Source of the DNA: Flavobacteria bacterium MS024-2A
GTDB lineage: Bacteria > Bacteroidota > Bacteroidia > Flavobacteriales > Flavobacteriaceae
Assembly: GCA_905182305.1 (NCBI GenBank)
Contig: CAJJBB010000003.1
Span: 1 to 64,000, forward strand
DNA length: 64,000 bases
Direction: 5' to 3'
Shown: in pieces, positions 1 to 9,216 of the stretch
How positions within the stretch are numbered: the stretch's first letter is position 1
How the letters are laid out: every line of letters begins with the position of its first letter
Notes under the pieces: model-generated
What the model saw: the letters and a program-made list of their open reading frames with translations, nothing else
Told to the model about the DNA's origin: nothing
Databases searched by the model: none
Position numbers and translations under genes: made by a program

Positions 1-388
1 GAAAGATTCATGAAGCAAAGTTCTCTGATATTTCCCCAATTATTTGGGGAGATGGAACCGCAAGAAGAGAATTTATGTATGCTGAGGACTTCGCGGATTT
101 TATATACTGGTCTCTTTGATAATTACAATCTATTAGAGAGTTATACTAACGTGGGAATTGGTAAAGACTGGTCAATATTAGAATATTACCAAAGAAATTT
201 CAGAAGTTGTTGAATTCAAGGGCTCAGTTGAATTTGATTAATGGACAAAGCACCAACTGGGATGCGCAGCAAGATTATGCTCAATCGAAAAACTATTAAA
301 ACTTGGGTGGAAACCTAAACATTCCCTCGAGCAGGGTTTGAAAAAAACTTATGAATTTTATTTTAGAACATTATGGAATATAACTTAG
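1..388 (+). pseudogene. fcl: GDP-L-fucose/GDP-L-colitose synthase (Fcl/ColC-like), C-terminal part, frameshifted
   Basis: NAD(P)H-dependent epimerase/reductase that acts on GDP-4-keto-6-deoxymannose (or its 3-deoxy form) in the cytoplasm. Read across frame changes, the sequence gives REFMYAEDFADFIYWSL, then NYNLLESYTNVGIGKDWSI, KAPTGMRSKIMLN and a tail close to LGWKPKHSLEQGLKKTYEFY. This is the typical C-terminal third of Fcl, with the stop at 386-388. The N-terminal NAD-binding part lies outside the window. At least four single-base indels break the frame, for example an extra T near 114 and an extra A near 193. Protein similarity on both sides of each indel is intact, so sequence error is more likely than decay. 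The stop overlaps the next gene. Because that gene is ColD-like, this copy could be a colitose synthase rather than a fucose synthase. Confidence 0.75.
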
Positions 389-1584
389 CTACCTCAACTT
401 GGGATCATAAAGGAAATAGGATGCCATACAATGCGGTTATTGAATCGGACGCGTTATTCAGATGGGGCCAAAGGTTGAGAAATTTGAAAAAAGATTTTGC
501 TGACTTTATTTGGATCTAAATACGCTGTACTGTGTAGTCTCCGGAGTCTACTGCTAACTTACTAATGGTAGCTGCTCTTTTTTATTCAAAAAAGACCCTT
601 AAATTTACAAAGAGGCGATGCGATAATAGTTCCAACGGTTTCTTGGTCCACAAACTTATTTTCCCTTACAGCAATATGGTTTGAAGCTTGAAGTTTGTTG
701 ATATTAAGATTACTACCTTTAGGGAACTATGATATTACCTGAGCGAAGTTCATGCTATTACTGAAGATACAAAAGCTACAATGGCAGTTAATTTACTTGG
801 TAATCCTAATGATTTTGATCGAAATACTTACAAATTAATTTTAGCCGGTAGAAACATTGTTCTTATTGAGGATAATTGTGAGTCTATGGGATGCGAAAGT
901 ATCAATGGTAAACTTACAGGAACATTTGGTCTTAATGGGCACTTTTAGCTCATTTTTTTTCCCATCATTAGTCGCCACCATGGAGGGAGGGGTGGTCATT
1001 GTCACTGATGACGAAGAGATTTATCACGTGCTCTTGTGTTTACGCACTCATGGTTGGACACGAAACTTACCTAAACACAACAAGGTGACAGGTGTTAAGC
1101 AAGATGACCCTTTTGAAGAGTCTTTTAAGTTTGTATTGCCCGGCTATAATTTACGACCAGTAGAAATGAGTGGCGCTATTGGGCTTGAGCAGTTGAAAAA
1201 GCTTCCTAGCTTTTCATACAGCAAAGGAGGAAGAAATGCGGAGTTTATTTTCATCCAATTATTTTAGAGGGCATAGTAATAGGTTTATAATTCAACAAGA
1301 AACAGGTGAAAGTTCCTGGTTTGGATTTTCACTAGTTATAGATGATAAGTTCAAAAAGAGCTGAAATAATCCAAGCTTCTTAACACAATCAAAGATTGAT
1401 TGTAGGCCTATAGTTACCGGAGATTTCACCCAAAACCCAGCACTTGAAGTTTTTTGACTACGAAATCATGGGCGAGTTACCTAACTCTAAGAAAATTCAT
1501 ACTGACGGTTTCTTTGTTGGGAATAGTCATTTGGATTTAACGGATGAACTACATTATTTAAGCTCAAAATTACTCAAGCTATAA
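373..1584 (+). pseudogene. ColD/RfbH-like sugar 3-dehydratase of the DegT/DnrJ aminotransferase fold, frameshifted
   Basis: PLP-dependent enzyme of the DegT/DnrJ/EryC1/StrS fold. The composite reading starts MEYNLATSTWDHK and gives KFEKDFADLFGSKYAVLCS, VIEDNCESMG-like IEDNCESMGCE, TMEGGVVIVTDDEEIYHVLL, LRTHGWTRNLPKHNKVTG, FKFVLPGYNLRPVEMSGAIG, SSWFGFSLVI and CRPIVTGDFTQNPA. Near 957-976 one frame reads FFSHH immediately before the TMEGG segment of the other frame. In normal aminotransferases a lysine sits here. A His-His is typical of ColD (GDP-4-keto-6-deoxymannose 3-dehydratase) and RfbH. Together with the Fcl-like gene just upstream this suggests GDP-colitose synthesis (inference). At least eight frameshifts are present. 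An intact 136-residue stretch (857-1267) argues against long-term decay. Confidence 0.7.
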
Positions 1585-1585
1585 A

Positions 1586-2541
1586 ATGATTAGGAAGGCT
1601 ACTTTTTTTGTAGAAAATAAGGTCTATTTAGGTAACGAAATATTTAATTTAAATAATAAAAAGTTAAATAGGGATAATTGTCAATCACAGTGTAATTTAC
1701 TTAAAGAAAAATTTTTAATTGCTTTTTCTATCTCACCAAGATTGTTGTAAACAATTCCAAGGTTATTATATGCCTCAGCATAGTCCGACTATCATAATTT
1801 TGAAAATTCAAATTCCTATCTTATAATATGGGAGTCTGAAGTTATATTGAAAAGTAACTGGGACAAGAAGAATTATGTTTTTTTTAAAAAAATATTTACT
1901 TGGAATGATGAACTTGTAGACAATACATTTTTTTTTAAAATAAATTTTCCTCATAAAGAAACTAAAGAAAAAATACAAGCTGCTATGCGGCATGCAGGCG
2001 GCTATCATTGGAAAGCCTTGAAAATTATATTCTAAAAGAAGGGAAGTTATAAAATGGTTTAAAGAAGTAAAACCAAATTTATTAAATCTATATGGCCCGA
2101 ATTGGAATAGGGTTATATTTAAAAACAAGTATTTAAATTTCATTTTCATCAAAATTAAACTTTAGAAATAAAATTTTACAAAGGTTTGATTGAAAACAAA
2201 ACAAAGTATTTAGGTAAATATAAATTTTCAATATGTTTTGAAAATGCAAAAAATTATCCTGGATATATTACTGAAAAAATATTTGATTGCTTTTGCAGCA
2301 ATGTTTTACCTGTTTATCTAGGCCCTCACAAATACATTAAATTATCTGCCTGAGAATTGTTTTATTGATTATAATAAATTTAATTCAGTTGAATCCCTTT
2401 GTGAATATTTACAGAATATGACAGATGAAACTTATAGTGAGTATCTTGAAAATATTGATCATTTTCTCAATTCGGAATCAATAAAAACAATTTAGTATTG
2501 ACAACTTCATTTCAACGATAATAAAAAATATTGAAATATGA
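1586..2541 (+). pseudogene. GT10 (alpha-1,3/4-fucosyltransferase family) glycosyltransferase, frameshifted
   Basis: Glycosyltransferase that would add a GDP-linked deoxysugar (fucose or colitose type) to a surface glycan. The composite reading contains LIIWESEVILKSNWDKKNYV, FKKIFTWNDELVDN and YKFSICFENAKNYPGYITEK followed by IFDCF. The last segment is the hallmark C-terminal motif of GT10 enzymes. The start is an ATG at 1586-1588, just after the previous stop (1582-1584). The stop at 2539-2541 overlaps the next ATG (ATGA). Several frameshifts lie near 1745, 1800, 2035, 2155, 2330 and 2490. The gene is visibly richer in A+T than the two genes before it. Donor and acceptor cannot be read from sequence. 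Confidence 0.7.
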
Positions 2542-3592
2542 TAAGTACTTTATTTATTGGTTTTCAATATGCTTATGGAAATCCAAAAGAAGCGATCGGT
2601 TTAGATTCTGATATTTTTGTGAATTCCATGTCTAAAATTGATGATGTTGATGCTTATTTTTTTCCAATTGATAATTTAATTGATGTTGAATTTGAAATAA
2701 AAAATCATCTCGTCAAAAATAAATATGACATAATATTCTTTAATTTAATTAAAACTGAATTCCCAAATAGTTTGTTGAGTTTTTTAAAAAGAAAATTATG
2801 TAACAGTAAATTGGTTTGGCGACGACCAATGGAGATTTTACGACTTTTCATTAAAATATGCACCATATTTTACTTTTATAATAACTACGGATAAATTTAA
2901 ATTGAATGAATATAAATTAAAAGGATATGAAAATGTCTTGCTTTCCCAATGGGCTGCCCTTAGTATAATTCCTGTTCCAGAAAAAGTTGATTATTTATAT
3001 GATATTTCTTTTTGTAGGAGCATACAGTATTAATAGGGAATATGTTATTGAATATTTAAAAAGTAATGGTTTTAAAGTTTCTGTTTTTGGTAAAGGATGG
3101 AATAAATCTATTTCTATTAATGAAATGAATGAAGTAATGTTGAAATCTAAGATAAATTTTAAATTTATCGAACAGTACTCCAACTAGTTTTAACTATCTA
3201 GGATTTTTATTTAGAGTTTTAAAGAAATCTTGGATCTATTTCTTAAAAATTTAGATTTAAAAACTTCATTAAAATTTTTCTTAAAATTTTTGAGAGGTAT
3301 TAAAATTTTGACTTATAATAAATCAGACGAACAAATTAAAGCAAGAAAATTTTGAAAATACCATCGAATTATGGCTTTCAAATTACAAAGTATGCTGTTG
3401 GCATTGAAGATTATTATAATATAGGAAAAGGAGATTGTAGTTTTTTAATTCTCTTAAGAACTTAAATTACTGTGTGAATATTATTTAAGTAATGAAATTG
3501 AAAGGCGCAATATTTTGGATGCATCATATAAAAAAACATTCAATCATACTTATACGGAACGATTAAAGCAAATTATAAATGATATTAGTTGA
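2538..3592 (+). pseudogene. CgeB-like glycosyltransferase, frameshifted
   Basis: Probable cytoplasmic glycosyltransferase of the CgeB (Glyco_trans_1_2) type. The N-terminal frame reads MISTLFIGFQYAYGNPKEAI. After a frame change near 2810 it gives WFGDDQWRFYDFSLKYAPYF-like sequence, then DISFVGAYSINREYVIEYLK and FKVSVFGKGWN. The C-terminal part reads IPSNYGFQITKYAVGIEDYY and then YTERLKQIINDIS. The DIVFVGxxxxxR and FGxGW segments followed by a conserved C-terminal half are typical of this family. Four or more indels break the frame. The stop (3590-3592) touches the ATG of the next gene. The base composition is extremely AT-rich. The sugar transferred is unknown. Confidence 0.6.
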
Positions 3593-4560
3593 TGCTATTT
3601 ATATTAATTCTTTTGGAGGTAAGACAATTTTAGAATTATTTCAGATAAAACCATACTTTCCGCTTCAAAAAAAGATTTTAGGATAGAAAAATTAATAAGA
3701 AATACAAAAAATAGAAACTTTGATCAAAAATTAGATAGCTTTAAAAAATTTCTACTTAAAAAAGATGATTGTAAAAAGATTAAGTTATATATTTTCCCCT
3801 TTAGCCTTGTAAGTATAAGTTAAAGACATTTTTTTTTCATTAATAATTAATTGCTAAATCCCTTTCCATCATAAAATTAATTTAAAAAGTAAGCTATTTA
3901 ATCTTCTTAAGTCTTTTTACATAAAGCGTTTTAATCAGAAAAATTATAAATGGATTGTTCAGACTCCACTGATGAAAAAACTGCTTCAAGATGATTTAAA
4001 GATAGATTCTGACAATTGCCATGTCTATCCTTTTTATAAAATAGGATCAAATAAATCTTCTTTAGACAAGATCTCTAATAATTTTGTTTATTTATCTAGT
4101 GGTATTTCTCATAAGAATCATAAAAGATTAATAGAGGCATTTGTTTTTGTAGCAAATAGAGTAAATCTAGAGATTACATTACATCTTACTATAGATAACG
4201 AGGCATTATTTAGTCCTATCCAATAATTTAAAAATTAAATTTCATGGAACATTAAGCATTGAGAGGAGTAAATGAATTATATAATACTTAGTGAGTTTGC
4301 AATTTATCCGTCTTTAGTTGAAAGTTTTGGGTTGCCATTAATAGAAGCTGCTAAATCATGGTTGTAAGGTAATTAGCAAGTGATTTCCTTATGTTCACGA
4401 AATAATTAACCCTCTTTAACTTTTGATCCTTATTCAGTAGAAAGTATCTCTATGCAATTTTAAAAGCATTAATGAGGATTTATCAGAAACAAAGGTATTA
4501 GTTGAAAATAAATTAGATAACTTTATAGAGTTTATAATTAGTCAAGATGTTCAAAAATAA
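3592..4560 (+). pseudogene. GT4-type glycosyltransferase, frameshifted
   Basis: Probable group 1 glycosyltransferase. The composite protein begins near YINSFGGKTILELF and continues through KLIRNTKNRNFDQKLDSF and KWIVQTPLMKKLLQDDLKID. It then shows FVYLSSGISHKNHKRLIEAF and YPSLVESFGLPLIEAA. The ESFGLPLIEAA stretch is the EX7E-type nucleotide-sugar binding motif of GT4 enzymes. The longest unbroken piece is 3972-4226. Frameshifts are frequent, including one directly after the start codon and one near 4360. The reading frame ends at 4558-4560, overlapping the start of the next gene by 14 bases. Substrate unknown. Confidence 0.6.
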
Positions 4561-5528
4561 AATACTTCTTATTACTGGTGGGACAGGTTCTTTTGGGAAT
4601 GCTGTTTTAGATAGATTTTTAGATTCAGATATAAAAGAAATTAGAATTTTTTCTAGGGATGAAAAAAAGCAACACGACATGAGAGTTGCTTACAATAATC
4701 CCAAGATTAAGTTTTACATAGGAGATGTAAGAGATTATAGAGTTCGATCAGAGCTAATGATGTAGATTATGTTTTTCATGCTGCAGCATTGAAACAAGTT
4801 CCTTCTTGTGAATTTTATCCAATTGAGGCAGTTAAAACTAATGTTTTAGGAACAGAGAATGTTTTAAATGCAGCCATTTCTAATGATGTTAAAAAAGTAG
4901 TTTGCCTGAGTACAGATAAAGCAGTCTATCCTATTAATGCAATGGGAGTGTCAAAAGCAATGATGGAAAAAGTTTTTGTTGCAAAGTCTAGAAACTCAAA
5001 AACACCATTATAACTGGGACACGATATGGAAATGTGATGGCCTCAAGAGGTTCAGTAATTCCTCATTTTCACGATCAGATTATTAACGGTAAAAATATTA
5101 CAGTTACTGATCCAAATATGACCAGATTCATGATGACTTTAGATCATGCTGTTGAACTTGTTTTGTTTGCTTTTAATAATGGTCAAAGCGGTGATATTTT
5201 TGTCCAAAAGTCACCAGCAAGTACCATAGGAGATTTAGCTATTGCTATGAAAGAGATTTATAATTCTGATGTAATCATTGAAAATATTGGAATTAGACAT
5301 GCCGAGAAAATGCATGAAACATTACTTAGTGTTGAAGAACGTATGGTTAGTGAAGATTTAGGAGATTATTATAAAGTATCTGCAGATAATAGAGACCTGA
5401 ATTATAATAAATATTTTTCTGAAGGGATTGATTCAAAAGCCGTCTTAGAAGAATACAATTCTTTTAACACCAATAGACTTAGCATTCAAGAATTAAAAGA
5501 TTTATTGGGAACTGTAGGCTATAAATAA
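4547..5528 (+). pseudogene. UDP-GlcNAc 4,6-dehydratase (5-inverting; CapE/WbjB/WbvB family), frameshifted
   Basis: Extended SDR enzyme that converts UDP-GlcNAc to a 4-keto-6-deoxy-L-hexulose, the first step to UDP-L-FucNAc or UDP-L-QuiNAc. It starts MFKNKILLITGGTGSFGNAV with the NAD-binding TGGTGSFG. It continues with VFHAAALKQVPSCEFYPIEA and CLSTDKAVYPINAMGVSKAM. The SDR tyrosine position is taken by methionine (MxxxK), which is normal for the CapE/FlaA1 family. The C-terminal half reads ASRGSVIPHFHDQIINGKN. Two indels (about 4750 and 5010) split the frame into three pieces that line up without loss. The stop overlaps the next ATG by one base. The next two genes complete the pathway. Confidence 0.85.
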
Positions 5529-6405
5529 TGAAAATCTTAATTCTTGGTGGGGATGGAATGATTGGGCATAAAATGCTCAAGTTTTAAGTGTTCAAAATCA
5601 CGAAATTTTTATTTCTGTTAGAGAAAATAAAGATTTGACTTTAAAAAGAATCTCACCAAAGGCAAAAGTATTTTTCAATGATTTTTTAAAGGACAGCATC
5701 CTTGATTTTTTGGATAAAGTTAATCCAGATGTAATTATTAATGCTATTGGAATAACCATTAGAAGAGGGGCTGCTGAAAATATATCTGATACAATTTACT
5801 TTAACTCTTTATTTCCCCATCAGATATCTAGTTGGGCCTTAGCATTCAAAAAAAGATTAATTCATTTTAGTACAGATTGTGTTTTTTCTGGTAGCGAAGG
5901 GAGTTATTTAGAAGACGCAACACCTAATGCTTTGGATTATTATGGCAAAACAAAAGGTTTGGGCGAGATTAATTCTAAAAGTTCACTAACGATTAGATCT
6001 TCAATGATTGGTCCTGAATTATTTAATAAAACGGAACTTTTTGAATGGATAATAAATAATAAAGAGAAAGAAATTAATGGTTTCTCAAGAGTTATGTATT
6101 CAGGGGTGACAACAGTTTATATGGCGAGACTAGTAGCAGATTTAATTGATAATCACAAGAATTTAAGTGGTATTTATAATGTAGCATCCAAACCAATTAG
6201 CAAATTCGAATTGCTACATTTAATAAATGATAACTTTGATCTTGGATTAATTATTAATGATGACAAAACCGTAATATCCAATAAAACATTAAACGCTTCA
6301 AAAATAGAGAAAGAGATAGGCTTACAACCGCCTAGTTGGGATGAATTGATTTTTGAGTTAAAAAAAGACTATATGAACTTCATAGACTTGTATAAAACTA
6401 TATAG
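5528..6405 (+). pseudogene. RmlD-type 4-keto-sugar reductase (WbvR-like), one frameshift
   Basis: SDR of the dTDP-4-dehydrorhamnose reductase superfamily. In this context it probably reduces the 4-keto product of the preceding dehydratase to UDP-L-RhaNAc. The N-terminus MKILILGGDGMIGHKML carries the GGxGxxG dinucleotide site. After one indel near 5580 the rest is open, with INAIGI, HFSTDCVFSGSEGSY and YYGKTKGLGE (the YxxxK pair). At about 292 residues it lacks the C-terminal cupin domain of CapF/WbjC reductases, which favours the WbvR branch and so UDP-L-QuiNAc over L-FucNAc (inference). The start ATG overlaps the upstream stop (TAATG). The stop is three bases before the 2-epimerase gene. Confidence 0.75.
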
Positions 6406-6407
6406 AG

Positions 6408-7553
6408 ATGGCAACAAAAGTAATGACCATAGTAGGCACTAGACCTGAAATCATCAAACTAAGCAGAGTTATTGCAGAGTTAGAAGAAAATGTAGAACAT
6501 ATATTAGTTCATACAGGTCAAAATTATGATTATGAGTTAAATGAAATATTTTTTAATGATCTAAGGGTTAAAAAGCCAGATCACTTTCTTAATTGTGTTG
6601 GAGATACTACTGCAGAAACTATTGCTAATATTATTTCTAAATCAGATAAAATTATTGAACAAGTTCAACCAGATGCTGTTTTACTTTATGGAGACACCAA
6701 TTCTTGTCTCTCAGTAATTTCGGCAAAAAAAAGACAGGTTCCAATATTTCATATGGAAGCTGGGAATAGATGTTTTGACCAGAGAGTTCCTGAAGAGTTA
6801 AACAGGAAAATAGTAGATCATTTAAGTGATATTAACATGCCACTTACAGAGCAAGCTAGAGGTTATTTAATTAGTGAAGGAATAAGACCTGAGACTATTA
6901 TTAAGACAGGATCTTGCATGAAAGAAATTTTAAATTTTTATAAATCTGAAATATCAGAAAGTCAGGTGTTAAAAAATTTAGAATTAAAAAAAGACAATTA
7001 TTTTATTGTTTCCATTCATAGAGAAGAAAACGTAGATTATAAAAGCAATCTTGAAAACTTACTTCACTCATTAAATGCAGTTGCTGAAAAGTATCGGTTA
7101 CCCGTGATTGTGAGTACACACCCAAGAACCAAAAACAGAATTGAACAATTAGATGGAGATATAAAAGTCAATCCTTTGATCAACTTTATGAAACCAATGG
7201 GCTTTTTCGATTATATAAAATTACAGCAAGAGGCTAAGTGTGTTATTAGTGATAGTGGAACTATAACTGAAGAATCTTCAATTTTAGGTTTTCCAGCTAT
7301 TATGATAAGGAAAGCTCATGAAAGACCTGAGGGTATGGATGAAGGGACTTTAATCATGTCTGGATTAGAAAAAGAACGAGTGCTTGAGTCCATTAATGTG
7401 ATGGTAAGTCAGAACAAAAAATTTACTTCTAATATCATAAAAGATTATAATGTTGATAATGTTTCTATTAAAGTTACACGCATTATTCTTAGTTATATTG
7501 ATTATGTAAATAGAACTGTTTGGAAAAAAGATACTGTTACTAAGACTTTTTAG
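6408..7553 (+). CDS. UDP-N-acetylglucosamine 2-epimerase family protein (WbjD/WbvD/CapG type)
   Basis: Non-hydrolysing UDP-sugar C2 epimerase, 381 residues, cytoplasmic. It starts MATKVMTIVGTRPEIIKL with the family motif GTRPEIIK. Further family landmarks are HTGQNYD, LLYGDTNSCL, HMEAGNRCFDQRVPEE, VSIHREENV, STHPR and ISDSGTITEESSILGFP. The residues usual for catalysis (Asp/Glu in HMEAG and PEE, His in SIHREE) are present. Following the 4,6-dehydratase and the RmlD-like reductase, it most likely performs the last step to UDP-N-acetyl-L-quinovosamine (or L-fucosamine). A general WecB role in making UDP-ManNAc is less likely but possible. The frame is intact, unlike its upstream neighbours. Confidence 0.9.
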   Translation: MATKVMTIVGTRPEIIKLSRVIAELEENVEHILVHTGQNYDYELNEIFFNDLRVKKPDHFLNCVGDTTAETIANIISKSDKIIEQVQPDAVLLYGDTNSCLSVISAKKRQVPIFHMEAGNRCFDQRVPEELNRKIVDHLSDINMPLTEQARGYLISEGIRPETIIKTGSCMKEILNFYKSEISESQVLKNLELKKDNYFIVSIHREENVDYKSNLENLLHSLNAVAEKYRLPVIVSTHPRTKNRIEQLDGDIKVNPLINFMKPMGFFDYIKLQQEAKCVISDSGTITEESSILGFPAIMIRKAHERPEGMDEGTLIMSGLEKERVLESINVMVSQNKKFTSNIIKDYNVDNVSIKVTRIILSYIDYVNRTVWKKDTVTKTF

Positions 7554-7557
7554 AGCT

Positions 7558-8761
7558 ATGAATATTCTGGTTGTTTCTCAATATTTTTACCCAGAAAATT
7601 TTAAAATAAACGACCTTATTTTTTCTTTAAAAAAAAGAGGTCATCAAATTACTGTGCTTACTGGCAAGCCAAACTATTCAAAAACTCATTTTTTTGAAGG
7701 CTATGGATGGAAAAGTGATGATTTTGAAACTATAAATGATATCCCTGTCTATAGAGCTAATTTATTTTCAAGGAGAAATGGAGGTGCATTTAGATTATTT
7801 TTAAATTATATTTCATTTGCGTTTTTAGCCCCTTTAAAAGTTAGAAAAATAAAAGGCTCCTTTGATGCCATTTTTGTTTATCAAACATCACCTGTTACCG
7901 TTGGAATCCCGGCAATTTTCGCTAAAAAACTTTTTAAAACTCCTATTTATTTTTGGGTTCAAGATCTCTGGCCTGAAAGTTTAACTGCTGCAGGAGGTGT
8001 AAACAACAAGTTAGTGCTAGGGTTTTTTAATTCACTTACTAAGTGGATTTATAATCAATCAAAAAAAGTTTTAATCCAGTCTGATGGCTTTAGAGAGTAT
8101 ATTTTAAATCAGGGAATTCCAAATGATAAAATCATCTTTTATCCTAATCCCACTGAAGATTTCTATAAGCCATTCCAAGAGGTCAAAGAATATCAAGAGT
8201 TTTTTCAAAATGAATTTTTTAATATAGTTTTTGCTGGAAATATTGGAGAAGCACAAAGTTTCAAAACAATTATAAGAAGCTATTAATAATATTAAAGAGC
8301 TTCCTGTTAAGGTGATTGTTTTAGGAGATGGACGGTATAAAGAAACTGCCTTAAGTCTAATAAAAGAAAAAGGGTTGGAGTCACATTTTAATTTTTTGGG
8401 ATCTTTCCCCCCAACTGAAATGCCTAAATTCTTTTCACATGCAGATGCACTATTGGTTTCACTTAAAAAAGAAAAGATCTTCTCACTTACAATACCGGCT
8501 AAAATTCAATCTTATTTAGCATGTGGAAAACCTATAATTGCTTCTATTGATGGAGAGGGGGCTAAAATAGTTAATGATGCTAAGTGCGGCGTAACTTCTC
8601 CTGCAGAAGATTCGCTTAAATTAAGTGAGGGCATAAAAGAATTAATGGCTTTGGATAAATCTAAGCGCAGTGAAATGGGAAATAATGGAAGGGCCTACTA
8701 CGAAAAAGAGTTTGACAGAAATAATCTTTTAGAAAAGCTGGAAGGCATATTCAAATCTTAA
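7558..8761 (+). pseudogene. wbuB: GT4 glycosyltransferase, WbuB-like (L-FucNAc/L-QuiNAc transferase), one frameshift
   Basis: GT4 family transferase that probably attaches the acetamido-L-sugar made by the three preceding genes. The first part (7558-8286) gives MNILVVSQYFYPENFKINDL, GHQITVLTGKPNY, YQTSPVTVGIPA and YFWVQDLWPESL, all typical of WbuB. The second part (8312-8761) gives VIVLGDGRYKE, FNFLGSFPPTEMPKFFSHAD, SLTIPAKIQSYLACGKPII and a C-terminal helix. One extra A near 8270-8275 separates them: removing it restores TIIEAINNIKELPVKVIVLG. It follows the epimerase by four bases. A sequence error is likely because everything else is intact. Confidence 0.8.
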
Positions 8762-8844
8762 TAAATACCATCTTTTAAAGGTTTGTTAGGAAAATTGTTA
8801 AAAAGTTTAGTGTAATTGATTTTTAGACTGTTACTCCTTTGGCC

Positions 8845-8852
8845 TAAATTTG
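8845..8852 (+). promoter_or_regulatory. Candidate -7 promoter element (TAAATTTG)
   Basis: TAAATTTG matches the Bacteroidota -7 consensus TAnnTTTG and ends four bases before the ATG at 8857. Transcription would begin almost at the start codon, so this gene may be leaderless. No well-placed -33 TTG is seen. Confidence 0.4.
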
Positions 8853-8856
8853 CAGA

Positions 8857-9216
8857 ATGCCATTTAATCCAAAAACAGCAAAAGCAGCAGGTCAAAAAAG
8901 TAGGCGCGGTCCGTCAAAATTACTAGACCCCAATATTAAAGAAAAAATGGAAATTCTTTATGAAGGGGTTCTTGATCATTTAATTATGCATCAAGAAGAT
9001 CTCTCTATGTCTGATAGAGTAAAACTTCTTCAAAGCCTTTCAAATTATATTCTCCCAAAAACTAAACCTGTTAGAGATGAATTTACCATTGCAAACATTA
9101 CAGAAAGAAAGAGTATTCTTTTATGGAAAGAGGACCAGATCCTACAAAGTAGCAGCTACTTTCATAAAAGCATCTGCGTAAGTGTCCTTATTAACCTGCG
9201 AGCCTATATAACTTAA
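8857..9216 (+). CDS. Small terminase-like/DUF5681-like hypothetical protein, 3' end overlapping the recombinase gene
   Basis: 119 residues, function unknown. The first 75 residues look like a real protein: a basic N-terminus (KTAKAAGQKSRRGPSK) followed by a helical stretch with SDRVKLLQSLSNYILPKTKP. This resembles the small phage-terminase-like family with a basic GRP-type head and an RVKLxxxLxxYxLPK helix (similarity judged by eye). From about residue 95 the frame runs through the antisense of the recombinase C-terminus. The last 25 residues therefore look accidental, as if the original 3' end was lost or replaced. It has its own -7 element and sits between the polysaccharide genes and the convergent recombinase. 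A DNA-binding partner of the recombinase is possible but unproven. Confidence 0.5.
   Translation: MPFNPKTAKAAGQKSRRGPSKLLDPNIKEKMEILYEGVLDHLIMHQEDLSMSDRVKLLQSLSNYILPKTKPVRDEFTIANITERKSILLWKEDQILQSSSYFHKSICVSVLINLRAYIT

Noticed and set aside
1808-2152. Open frame of 114 codons on the minus strand inside the GT10 gene
   Set aside because: It is rich in Phe, Ile and Lys from AT-rich antisense and covers the conserved GT10 sequence on the other strand.
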